Shown one piece after another: positions 52,201 through 64,000 of a DNA stretch of 64,000 nucleotides. How positions within the stretch are numbered: position 1 is the stretch's first letter; every line of letters begins with the position of its first letter. The DNA is taken from positions 27,713,650 to 27,777,649 of the forward strand of contig NC_079887.1 in the NCBI RefSeq assembly GCF_029227915.1, read 5' to 3'. The stretch comes from Hydractinia symbiolongicarpus (Eukaryota; Cnidaria; Hydrozoa; Anthoathecata; Hydractiniidae). Under the pieces are notes generated by a model that was given only the letters and a program-made list of their open reading frames with translations, made no database searches and was not told the origin of the DNA. Made by a program: the position numbers and the translations under genes.

Positions 52201-52460
52201 CCCGTATAGTCAAAAGTATACAAAGAAAGTACCCAGGGAGTAAACTCATTTCCCGAACGATTTTTTAAATTATTTTTTCACCACTAAAACGCATGAGACT
52301 TGTAGTTTTCAAAAATGTTTTCATTTTTAATGAGACGTTGAATAAAAGAAGTTTAATCGCCGGCAAACGAAAACCTGCGATTTCCCGTAAATCCTGGACT
52401 CGGCCCGTATAGTCAAAAGTATACAAAGAAAGTACCCAGGGAGTAAACTCATTTCTCAAA
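49236..52460. repeat. Irregularly spaced recurrent subtype block
   Basis: A monomer with TTTTTAATGAGACGTTG followed by CTCAAACGATTTTATAAATT recurs at about 49.24, 50.05, 51.05 and 52.27 kb. The spacings are 811, 1,003 and 1,215 bp, i.e. about 4, 5 and 6 monomers. Each copy is preceded by a monomer reading AACCCCCGATTTCCC. Confidence 0.8.
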
Positions 52461-55400
52461 CGATTTTATAAATTATTATTTCACCACTAAAAAGCATGAG
52501 ACTTGTAGTTTTCAAGAATGTTTTCATTTTTGATGAGACGCTGAATAAAAGCAGTTTAATCGCCGGCAAACAAAAACCCGCGATTTCCCGTAAATCCCGG
52601 GCTTGGCCCGTATAGTCAAAAGTATACAAAGAAAGTACCCAGGGAGTAAACTCATTTCCCGAACGATTTTTCAATTTACTTTTTCACCACTAAAACGCAT
52701 GAGACTTGTAGTTTTTAAAAATGTTTTCATTTTTGATGAGACGCTGAATAAAAGAAGTTTAATTGCCGGCAAACGAAAATACGCGATTTCCCGTAAATCC
52801 CGGGCTTGGCCCGTATAGTCAAAAGTATACAAAGAAAGTACCCAGGGAGTAAACTCATTCCCCGAACGATTTTTTAAATTAATTTTTCACCACTAAAACG
52901 CATGAGACTTGTAGTTTTTATAAATGTTTTCATTTTTGATGAGACGCTGAATAAATGAAGTTTATTCGCCGGCAAACGAAAACCTGCGATTTCCCGTAAA
53001 TCCTGGACTCGGCCCGTATAGTCAAAAGTATACAAAGAAAGTACCCAGGGAGTAAACTTATTTCCCAAACGATTTTTTAAATTATTATTTCACCACTAAA
53101 GCCCATGAGACTTGTAGTTTTTAAAAATGTTTTCATTTTTGATAAGACGCTGAATAAAAGAAGTTTAATCGCCGGCAAACGAAAACCCGCAATTTCCCGT
53201 AAATCCCGGGCTTGGCCCGTATAGTCAAAAGTATACAAAGAAAGTTCCCAGGGAGTAAACTCATTTCCCGAACGATTTTTTAAATTACTTTTTCACCAAT
53301 AAAACGCATGAGACTTGTAGTTTTCAAGAATGTTTTTATTTTTGATGAGACGCTGAATAAAAGCAGTTTAATCGCCGGCAAACGAAAACCAGCGATTTCC
53401 CGTAAATCCCGGACTCGGCCCGTATAGTCAAAAGTATACAAAGAAAGTACCCAGGGAGTAAACTCATTTCCCAAACGATTTTTTAAATTATTATTTCACC
53501 ACTAAAGCCCATGAGACTTGTAGTTTTTAAAAATGTTTTCATTTTTGATAAGACGCTGAATAAAAGAAGTTTAATCGCCGGCAAACGAAAACCCGCAATT
53601 TCCCGTAAATCCCAGGCTTGGCCCGTATAGTCAAAAGTATACAAAGAAAGTACCCAGGGAGTAAACTCATTTCCCAAACGATTTTTTAAATTACTTTTTC
53701 ACCACTAAAACGCATGAGACTTGTAGTTTTCAAAAATGTTTTAATTTTTGATGAGACGCTGAATAAAAGAAGTTTAATCGCCGGCAAACGAAAACCTGCG
53801 ATTTCCCGTAAATCCCGGACTCGGCCCGTAAAATCAAAAGCATACAAAGAAAGTACCCAGGGTGTAAACTCATTTCCCGAACGATTTTTTAAATTATTTT
53901 TTCACCAATAAAATACATCAAAAATGTTTTCATTTTTGATGAGACGCTGAATAAAAGAAGTTTTATCGCCGGCAAACGAAAACCTGCGATTTCCCGTAAA
54001 TCCCGGACTCGGCCCGTATAGTCAAAAGTATACAAAGAGATTACCCAGGGTGTAAACTCATTTCCCTAACGAATTTTTAAATTATTTTTTCACCACTAAA
54101 ACGCATGAGACTTGTAGTTTTCAAGAATGTTTTCATTTTTGATGAGACGCTGAATAAAAGCAGTTTAATCGCCGGCAAACAAAAACCCGCGATTTCCCGT
54201 AAATCCCGGGCTTGGCCCGTATAGTCAAAAGTATACAAAGAAAGTACCCAGGGAGTAAACTCATTTCCCAAACGATTTTTTAAATTATTATTTCACCACT
54301 AAAACGCATGAGACTTGTAGTTTTCAAGAATGTTTTCATTTTTGATGAGACGCTGAATAAAAGCAGTTTAATCGCCGGCAAACGAAAACCAGCGATTTCC
54401 CGTAAATCCCGGACTCGGCCCGTATAGTCAAAAGTATACAAAGAAAGTACCCAGGGAGTAAACTCATTTCCAGAACGATTTTTTAAATTATTTATTCACC
54501 ACTAAAACGCATAAGACTTGTAGTTTTTAAAAATGTTTTCATTTTTGATGAGACGCTGAATAAAAGAAGTTTAATCGCCGGCAAACAAAAACCCGCGATT
54601 TCCCGTAAATCAAGGGCTTGGCCCGTATAGTCAAAAGTATACAAAGAAAGTACCCAGGGAGTAAACTCATTTCCCGAACGATTTTTTAATTTACTTTTTC
54701 ACCACTAAAACGCATGAGACTTGTAGTTTTTAAAAATGTTTTCGTTTTTGATGAGACGCTGGATAAAAGAAGTTTAATCGCCGGAAAACGAAAACCTGCG
54801 ATTTCCCGTAAATCCTGGACTCGGCCCGTATAGTCAAAAGTATACAAAGAAAGTACCCAGGGAGTAAACTCATTTCCCAAACGATTTTTTAAATTATTAT
54901 TTCACCACTAAAACGCATGAGACTTGTAGTTTTCAAGAAAGTTTTCATTTTTGATGAGACGCTGAATAAAAGCAGTTTAATCGCCGGCAAACAAAAACCG
55001 CGATTTCCCGTAAATCCCGGGCTTGGCCCGTATAGTCAAAAGTATACAAAGAAAGTACCCAGGGAGTACACTCATTTCCCAAACGATTTTTTAAATTATT
55101 ATTTCACCACTAAAACGCATGAGGCTTGTAGTTTTCAAGAATGTTTTCATTTTTGATGAGACGCTGAATAAAAGCAGTTTAATCGCCGGCAAACGAAAAC
55201 CAGCGATTTCCCGTAAATCCCGGACTCGGCCCGTATAGTCAAAAGTATACAAAGAAAGTACCCAGGGAGTAAACTCATTTCTCAAACGATTTTTTAAATT
55301 ATTATTTCACCACTAAAACGCATGAGACTTGTAGTTTTCAAGAAAGTTTTTATTTTTGATGAGACGCTGAATAAAAGCAGTTTAATCACCGGCAAACAAA

Positions 55401-55902
55401 AACCCGCGATTTCCCGTAAATCCCGGGCTTGGCCCGTATAGTCAAAAGTATACAAAGAAAGTACCCAGGGAGTAAATTCATTTCCCAAACGATTTTTTAA
55501 ATTATTATTTCACCACTAAAACGCATGAGGCTTGTAGTTTTCAAGAATGTTTTCATTTTTGATGAGACGCTGAATAAAAGCAGTTTAATCGCCGGCAAAC
55601 GAAAACCAGCGATTTCCCGTAAATCCCGGACTCGGCCCGTATAGTCAAAAGTATACAAAGAAAGTACCCAGGGAGTAAACTCATTTCCAGAACGATTTTT
55701 TAAATTATTTATTCACCACTAAAACGCATAAGACTTGTAGTTTTTAAAAATGTTTTCATTTTTGATGAGACGCTGAATAAAAGAAGTTTAATCGCCGGCA
55801 AACAAAAACCCGCGATTTCCCGTAAATCAAGGGCTTGGCCCGTATAGTCAAAAGTATACAAAGAAAGTACCCAGGGAGTAAACTCATTTCCCGAACGATT
55901 TT

Positions 55903-58900
55903 TTAATTTACTTTTTCACCACTAAAACGCATGAGACTTGTAGTTTTTAAAAATGTTTTCGTTTTTGATGAGACGCTGGATAAAAGAAGTTTAATCGCCG
56001 GCAAACGAAAACCTGCGATTTCCCGTAAATCCTGGACTCGGCCCGTATAGTCAAAAGTATACAAAGAAAGTACCCAGGGAGTAAACTCATTTCTCAAACG
56101 ATTTTTTAAATTATTATTTCACCACTAAAACGCATGAGACTTGTAGATTTCAAGAATGTTTTCATTTTTGATGAGACGCTGAATAAAAGCAGTTTAATCG
56201 CCGGCAAACAAAAACCCGCGATTTCCCGTAAATCCCGGGCTTGGCCCGTATAGTCAAAAGTATACAAAGAAAGTACCCAGGGAGTAAACTCATTTCCCGA
56301 ACGATTTTTTAATTTAATTTTTCACCACTAAAACGCATGAGACTTGTAGTTTTTAAAAATGTTTTCATTTTTGATGAGACGCTGAATAAAAGAAGTTTAA
56401 TCGCCGGCAAACGAAAATACGCGATTTCCCGTAAATCCCGGGCTTGGCCCGTATAGTCAAAAGTATACAAAGAAAGTACCCAGGGAGTAAAGTCATTTCC
56501 AGAACGATTTTTTAAATTATTTATTCACCACTAAAACGCATAAGACTTGTAGTTTTTAAAAATGTTTTCATTTTTGATGAGACGCTGAATAAAAGAAGTT
56601 TAATCGCCGGCAAACAAAAACCCGCGATTTCCCGTAAATCAAGGGCTTGGCCCGTATAGTCAAAAGTATACAAAGAAAGTACCCAGGGAGTAAACTCATT
56701 TCCCGAACGATTTTTTAATTTACTTTTTCACCACTAAAACGCATGAGACTTGTAGTTTTAAAAAATGTTTTCGTTTTTGATGAGACGCTGGATAAAAGAA
56801 GTTTAATCGCCGGCAAACGAAAACCTGCGATTTCCCGTAAATCCTGGACTCGGCCCGTATAGTCAAAAGTATACAAAGAAAGTACCCAGGGAGTAAACTC
56901 ATTTCTCAAACGATTTTTTAAATTATTATTTCACCACTAAAACGCATGAGACTTGTAGATTTCAAGAATGTTTTCAATTTTGATGAGACGCTGAATAAAA
57001 GCAGTTTAATCGCCGGCAAACAAAAACCCGCGATTTCCCGTAAATCCCGGGCTTGGCCCGTATAGTCAAAAGTATACAAAGAAAGTACCGAGGGAGTAAA
57101 CTCATTTCCCGAACGATTTTTTAATTTAATTTTTCACCACTAAAACGCATGAGACTTGTAGTTTTTAAAAATGTTTTCATTTTTGATGAGACGCTGAATA
57201 AAAGAAGTTTAATCGCCGGCAAACGAAAATACGCGATTTCCCGTAAATCCCGGGCTTGGCCCGTATAGTCAAAAGTATACAAAGAAAGTACCAGGGAGTA
57301 AACTCATTCCCCGAACGATTTTTTAAATTAATTTTTCACCACTAAAACGCATGAGACTTGTAGTTTTTATAAATGTTTTCATTTTTGATGAGACGCTGAA
57401 TAAATGAAGTTTAATCGCCGGCAAACGAAAACCCGCAATTTCCCGTAAATCCTGGACTCGGCCCGTATAGTCAAAAGTATACAAAGAAAGTACCCAGGGA
57501 GTAAACTCATTTCCCAAGCGATTTTTTAAATTATTATTTCACCACTAAAGCCCATGAGACTTGTAGTTTTTAAAAATGTTTTCATTTTTGATAAGACGCT
57601 GAATAAAAGAAGTTTAATCGCCGGCAAACGAAAACCCGCAATTTCCCGTAAATCCCGGGCTTGGCCCGTATAGTCAAAAGTATACAAAGAAAGTACCCAG
57701 GGAGTAAACTCATTTCCCGAACGATTTTTTAAATTACTTTTTCACCACTAAAACGCATGAGACTTGTAGTTTTTAAAAATGTTTTCGTTTTTGATGAGAC
57801 GCTGGATAAAAGAAGTTTAATCGCCGGCAAACGAAAACCTGCGATTTCCCGTAAATCCTGGACTCGGCCCGTATAGTCAAAAGTATACAAAGAAAGTACC
57901 CAGGGAGTAAACTCATTTCTCAAACGATTTTTTAAATTATTATTTCACCACTAAAACGCATGAGACTTGTAGATTTCAAGAATGTTTTCATTTTTGATGA
58001 GACGCTGAATAAAAGCAGTTTAATCGCCGGCAAACAAAAACCCGCGATTTCCCGTAAATCCCGGGCTTGGCCCGTATAGTCAAAAGTATACAAAGAAAGT
58101 ACCCAGGGAGTAAACTCATTTCCCGAACGATTTTTTAATTTAATTTTTCACCACTAAAACGCATGAGACTTGTAGTTTTTAAAAATGTTTTCATTTTTGA
58201 TGAGACGCTGAATAAAAGAAGTTTAATCGCCGGCAAACGAAAATACGCGATTTCCCGTAAATCCCGGGCTTGGCCCGTATAGTCAAAAGTATACAAAGAA
58301 AGTACCCAGGGAGTAAACTCATTTCCAGAACGATTTTTTAAATTATTTATTCACCACTAAAACGCATAAGACTTGTAGTTTTTAAAAATGTTTTCATTTT
58401 TGATGAGACGCTGAATAAAAGAAGTTTAATCGCCGGCAAACAAAAACCCGCGATTTCCCGTAAATCAAGGGCTTGGCCCGTATAGTCAAAAGTATACAAA
58501 GAAAGTACCCAGGGAGTAAACTCATTTCCCGAACGATTTTTTAATTTACTTTTTCACCACTAAAACGCATGAGACTTGTAGTTTTAAAAAATGTTTTCGT
58601 TTTTGATGAGACGCTGGATAAAAGAAGTTTAATCGCCGGCAAACAAAAACCTGCGATTTCCCGTAAATCCTGGACTCGGCCCGTATAGTCAAAAGTATAC
58701 AAAGAAAGTACCCAGGGAGTAAACTCATTTCTCAAACGATTTTTTAAATTATTATTTCACCACTAAAACGCATGAGACTTGTAGATTTCAAGAATGTTTT
58801 CAATTTTGATGAGACGCTGAATAAAAGCAGTTTAATCGCCGGCAAACAAAAACCCGCGATTTCCCGTAAATCCCGGGCTTGGCCCGTATAGTCAAAAGTA

Positions 58901-59550
58901 TACAAAGAAAGTACCGAGGGAGTAAACTCATTTCCCGAACGATTTTTTAATTTAATTTTTCACCACTAAAACGCATGAGACTTGTAGTTTTTAAAAATGT
59001 TTTCATTTTTGATGAGACGCTGAATAAAAGAAGTTTAATCGCCGGCAAACGAAAATACGCGATTTCCCGTAAATCCCGGGCTTGGCCCGTATAGTCAAAA
59101 GTATACAAAGAAAGTACCAGGGAGTAAACTCATTCCCCGAACGATTTTTTAAATTAATTTTTCACCACTAAAACGCATGAGACTTGTAGTTTTTATAAAT
59201 GTTTTCATTTTTGATGAGACGCTGAATAAATGAAGTTTAATCGCCGGCAAACGAAAACCCGCAATTTCCCGTAAATCCTGGACTCGGCCCGTATAGTCAA
59301 AAGTATACAAAGAAAGTACCCAGGGAGTAAACTCATTTCCCAAGCGATTTTTTAAATTATTATTTCACCACTAAAGCCCATGAGACTTGTAGTTTTTAAA
59401 AATGTTTTCATTTTTGATAAGACGCTGAATAAAAGAAGTTTAATCGCCGGCAAACGAAAACCCGCAATTTCCCGTAAATCCCGGGCTTGGCCCGTATAGT
59501 CAAAAGTATACAAAGAAAGTACCCAGGGAGTAAACTCATTTCCCGAACGA
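55903..59550. repeat. Higher-order repeat of 1,826 bp (9 monomers), two copies
   Basis: A single-base deletion giving GTACCAGGGAG occurs at about 57290 and 59116, and TCTCAAACG followed by TTGTAGATTTCAAG and TTTTCAATTTTG recur with the same 1,826-bp offset. Nine monomers would be 1,827 bp; the missing base is the shared deletion. Confidence 0.88.
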
Positions 59551-59754
59551 TTTTTTAAATTACTTTTTCACCACTAAAACGCATGAGACTTGTAGTTTTC
59601 AAAAATGTTTTAATTTTTGATGAGACGCTGAATAAAAGAAGTTTAATCGCCGGCAAACGAAAACCCGCAATTTCCCGTAAATCCTGGACTCGGCCCGTAT
59701 AGTCAAAAGTATACAAAGAAAGTACCCAGGGAGTAAACTCATTTCCCAAACGAT

Positions 59755-62580
59755 TTTTTAAATTATTATTTCACCACTAAAGCCCATGAGACTTGTAGTT
59801 TTTAAAAATGTTTTCATTTTTGATAAGACGCTGAATAAAAGAAGTTTAATCGCCGGCAAACGAAAACCCGCAATTTCCCGTAAATCCCGGGCTTGGCCCG
59901 TATAGTCAAAAGTATACAAAGAAAGTACCCAGGGAGTAAACTCATTTCCCGAACGATTTTTTAAATTACTTTTTCACCACTAAAACGCATGAGACTTGTA
60001 GTTTTCAAAAATGTTTTAATTTTTGATGAGACGCTGAATAAAAGAAGTTTAATCGCCGGCAAACGAAAACCTGCGATTTCCCGTAAATCCCGGACTCGGC
60101 CCGTATAGTCAAAAGTATACAAAGAAAGTACCCAGGGAGTAAACTCATTTCCCAAACGATTTTTTAAATTATTATTTCACCACTAAAACGCATGAGACTT
60201 GTAGTTTTCAAGAATGTTTTCATTTTTGATGAGACGCTGAATAAAAGCAGTTTAATCGCCGGCAAACGAAAACCAGCGATTTCCCGTAAATCCCGGACTC
60301 GGCCCGTATAGTCAAAAGTATACAAAGAAAGTACCCAGGGAGTAAACTCATTTCCAGAACGATTTTTTAAATTATTTATTCACCACTAAAACGCATAAGA
60401 CTTGTAGTTTTTAAAAATGTTTTCATTTTTGATGAGACGCTGAATAAAAGAAGTTTAATCGCCGGCAAACGAAAACCCGCGATTTCCGGTAAATCCCGGG
60501 CTTGGCCCGTATAGTCAAAAGTATACAAAGAAAGTACCCAGGGAGTAAACTCATTTCCCGAACGATTTTTTAAATTACTTTTTCACCACTAAAACGCATG
60601 AGACTTGTAGTTTTCAAAAATGTTTTAATTTTTGATGAGACGCTGAATAAAAGAAGTTTAATCGCCGGCAAACGAAAACCTGCGATTTCCCGTAAATCCC
60701 GGACTCGGCCCGTAAAATCAAATGTATACAAAGAAAGTACCCAGGGTGTAAACTCATTTCCCGAACGATTTTTTAAATTATTTTTTCACCACTAAAACGC
60801 ATGAGACTTATAGTTTTCAAAAATGTTTTCATTTTTTATGAGACGCGGAATAAATGAAGTTTAATCGCCTGCAAACGAAAACCTGCGATTTCCCGTAAAT
60901 CCCGGACTCGGCCCGTATAGTCAAAAGTATACAAAGAGAGTACCCAGGGTGTAAACTCATTTCCCTAACGAATTTTTAAATTATTTTTTCACCACTAAAA
61001 CGCATGAGACTTGTAGTTTTCAGAAATGTTTTCATTTTTGATGAGACGCTTAATGAAAGAGGTTTAATCGCCGGAAAACGAAAACCAGCGATTTCCCGTA
61101 AATCCCGTATCGTCGAATGTATACAAAGAAAGTACCCAGGGAGTAAACTCATTTCCCAAACGATTTTTTAAATTATTATTTCACCACTAAAGCCCATGAG
61201 ACTTGTAGTTTTTAAAAATGTTTTCATTTTTGATAAGACGCTGAATAAAAGAAGTTTAATCGCCGGCAAACGAAAACCCGCAATTTCCCGTAAATCCCGG
61301 GCTTGGCCCGTATAGTCAAAAGTATACAAAGAAAGTACCCAGGGAGTAAACTCATTTCCCGAACGATTTTTTAAATTACTTTTTCACCACTAAAACGCAT
61401 GAGACTTGTAGTTTTCAAAAATGTTTTAATTTTTGATGAGACGCTGAATAAAAGAAGTTTAATCGCCGGCAAACGAAAACCTGCGATTTCCCGTAAATCC
61501 CGGACTCGGCCCGTATAGTCAAAAGTATACAAAGAAAGTACCCAGGGAGTAAACTCATTTCCCAAACGATTTTTTAAATTATTATTTCACCACTAAAACG
61601 CATGAGACTTGTAGTTTTCAAGAATGTTTTCATTTTTGATGAGACGCTGAATAAAAGCAGTTTAATCGCCGGCAAACGAAAACCAGCGATTTCCCGTAAA
61701 TCCCGGACTCGGCCCGTATAGTCAAAAGTATACAAAGAAAGTACCCAGGGAGTAAACTCATTTCCAGAACGATTTTTTAAATTATTTATTCACCACTAAA
61801 ACGCATAAGACTTGTAGTTTTTAAAAATGTTTTCATTTTTGATGAGACGCTGAATAAAAGAAGTTTAATCGCCGGCAAACGAAAACCCGCGATTTCCGGT
61901 AAATCCCGGGCTTGGCCCGTATAGTCAAAAGTATACAAAGAAAGTACCCAGGGAGTAAACTCATTTCCCGAACGATTTTTTAAATTACTTTTTCACCACT
62001 AAAACGCATGAGACTTGTAGTTTTCAAAAATGTTTTAATTTTTGATGAGACGCTGAATAAAAGAAGTTTAATCGCCGGCAAACGAAAACCTGCGATTTCC
62101 CGTAAATCCCGGACTCGGCCCGTAAAATCAAATGTATACAAAGAAAGTACCCAGGGTGTAAACTCATTTCCCGAACGATTTTTTAAATTATTTTTTCACC
62201 ACTAAAACGCATGAGACTTATAGTTTTCAAAAATGTTTTCATTTTTTATGAGACGCGGAATAAATGAAGTTTAATCGCCTGCAAACGAAAACCTGCGATT
62301 TCCCGTAAATCCCGGACTCGGCCCGTATAGTCAAAAGTATACAAAGAGAGTACCCAGGGTGTAAACTCATTTCCCTAACGAATTTTTAAATTATTTTTTC
62401 ACCACTAAAACGCATGAGACTTGTAGTTTTCAGAAATGTTTTCATTTTTGATGAGACGCTTAATGAAAGAGGTTTAATCGCCGGAAAACGAAAACCAGCG
62501 ATTTCCCGTAAATCCCGTATCGTCGAATGTATACAAAGAAAGTACCCTGTGAGTAAACTCATTTACAGAACGATTTTTTA
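59755..62580. repeat. Higher-order repeat of 1,410 bp (7 monomers), two copies
   Basis: The private variants TTTTTTATGAGACGCGG (about 60832 and 62242) and CGTAAAATCAAATG (about 60712 and 62122) are exactly 1,410 bp apart. Seven monomers minus the 11-bp deletion carried by one of them gives 1,410. Confidence 0.88.
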
Positions 62581-64000
62581 AATTATTTTTTCACCACTAA
62601 AACGCATAAGACTTGTAGTTTTTAAAAATGTTTTCATTTTTGATGAGACGCTGAATAAAAGAAGTTTAATCGCCGGCAAACGAAAACCCCCGATTTCCCG
62701 TAAATCCCGGCTTGGCCCGTATAGTCAAAAGTATACATAGAAAGTACCCAGGGAGTAAACTCATTTCCCGAACGATTTTTTAAATTATTTTTTCACCACT
62801 AAAACGCATGAGACTTGTAGTTTTCAAAAACGTTTTCATTTTTAATTGAGACGTTGAATAAAAGAAGTTTAATCGCCGGCAAACAAAAACCCGCGATTTC
62901 CCGTAAATCAAGGGCTTGGCCCGTATAGTCAAAAGTATACAAAGAAAGTACCCAGGGAGTAAACTCATTTCCCGAACAATTTTTTAATTTACTTTTTCAC
63001 CACTAAAACGCATGAGACTTGTAGTTTTTAAAAATGTTTTCGTTTTTGATGAGACGCTGGATAAAAGAAGTTTAATCGCCGGCAAACGAAAACCTGCGAT
63101 TTCCCGTAAATCCTGGACTCGGCCCGTATAGTCAAAAGTATACAAAGAAAGTACCCAGGGAGTAAACTCATTTCTCAAACGATTTTTTAAATTATTATTT
63201 CACCACTAAAACGCATGAGACTTGTAGTTTTCAAGAATGTTTTCATTTTTGATGAGACGCTGAATAAAAGCAGTTTAATCGCCGGCAAACAAAAACCCGC
63301 GATTTCCCGTAAATCCCGGGCTTGGCCCGTATAGTCAAAAGTATACAAAGAAAGTACCCAGGGAGTAAACCCATTTCCCGAACGATTTTTTAATTTACTT
63401 TTTCACCACTAAAACGCATGAGACTTGTAGTTTTTAAGAATGTTTTCATTTTTGATGAGACGCTGAATAAAAGAAGTTTAATCGCCGGCAAACGAAAATA
63501 CGCGATTTCCCGTAAATCCCGGGCTTGGCCCGTATAGTCAAAAGTATACAAAGAAAGTACCCAGGGAGTAAACTCATTCCCCGAACGATTTTTTAAATTA
63601 ATTTTTCACCACTAAAACGCATGAGACTTGTAGTTTTTATAAATGTTTTCATTTTTGATGAGACGCTGAATAAAAGAAGTTTAATCGCCGGCAAACGAAA
63701 ACCTGCGATTTCCCGTAAATCCCGGACTCGGCCCGTAAAATCGAAAGTATACAAAGAAAGTACCCAGGGTGTAAACTCATTTCCCGAACGATTTTTTAAA
63801 TTATTTTTTCACCACTAAAACGCATCAAAAATGTTTTCATTTTTGATGAGACGCTGAATAAAAGAAGTTTAATCGCCGGCAAACGAAAACCTGCGATTTC
63901 CCGTAAATCCTGGACTCGGCCCGTATAGTCAAAAGTATACAAAGAAAGTACCCAGGGAGTAAACTCATTTCCCAAACGATTTTTTAAATTATTATTTCAC

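Larger units (their letters stand above)
25428..64000. repeat. Satellite array, ~203-bp monomer, right block (~190 copies)
   Basis: The same family and orientation as the left block resumes exactly at the transposon's right end, in phase with the position where the left block stopped, and runs off the end of the window. Monomers here are more homogeneous and ordered into higher-order repeats: 8- and 10-monomer periods at about 27-34 kb, a 5-monomer period at 35-37 kb, a 29-monomer duplication at 33.7-47.2 kb, a 9-monomer period at 55.9-59.5 kb and a 7-monomer period at 59.7-62.5 kb. Long stretches of neighbouring higher-order copies look identical or nearly so, implying recent unequal exchange. 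No gene, tRNA-like or other unique sequence was noticed in this block. Confidence 0.98.

Noticed and set aside
557-63818. Dozens of 60-80 codon ORFs with near-identical proteins (GNEFTPWVLSLYTFDYTG on the minus strand, RLVVFKNVFIFDETLNKRSL on the plus strand)
   Set aside because: They are the same stop-free stretch of the 203-bp satellite read in one monomer after another. 203 is not a multiple of 3, frames break at each copy, both strands are open over the same bases and substitutions create stops in many copies. No start context or domain supports coding.
1-64000. CRISPR-like array because of regular repeats
   Set aside because: Repeats are contiguous 203-bp monomers without unique spacers and there are no cas genes; the context is eukaryotic.

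Overview
This window is non-coding eukaryotic DNA except for one mobile element. About 58.7 kb of the 64 kb is a head-to-tail satellite array with a monomer of about 203 bp, roughly 99 monomers on the left and 190 on the right. A 5,330-bp DNA transposon interrupts it at 20098-25427. The very long homogenised satellite, AT-rich composition, spliceosomal-looking signals and the type of transposase suggest an animal genome. A cnidarian, possibly hydrozoan, is my best guess from memory of similar transposase-like proteins in Hydra and sea anemones; the sequence does not prove it.

Region by region. 1-20097: satellite, with the more divergent monomer subtypes in the first 9 kb and local multi-monomer duplications (2,835, about 1,620, 810 and 2,231 bp periods). 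20098-25427: the transposon. Its ends are imperfect 33-bp terminal inverted repeats starting CACGGCGGG, flanked by a 3-bp GCC target duplication. Inside are about 1.3 kb of left non-coding DNA with subterminal repeats, GCTA tracts and a degenerate 41-bp tandem repeat, then a 194-codon ORF of unknown function, a 792-residue protein that I read as a DDE-type transposase, and about 1 kb of 3' non-coding DNA. 25428-64000: satellite again, organised into higher-order repeats of 5, 7, 8, 9 and 10 monomers and a large tandem duplication of about 29 monomers (about 5.9 kb) around 33.7-47.2 kb.

The two element genes would work together: the large protein is the likely cut-and-paste enzyme acting on the terminal repeats, and the small upstream ORF is an accessory protein or an alternative exon. 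CAC-starting ends, a 3-bp duplication and the D-D-E-like layout point together to the CMC (CACTA/EnSpm-like) assemblage, but the protein is divergent and this is an inference. The many 60-80 codon ORFs in the satellite are a by-product of the repeat and are not genes.
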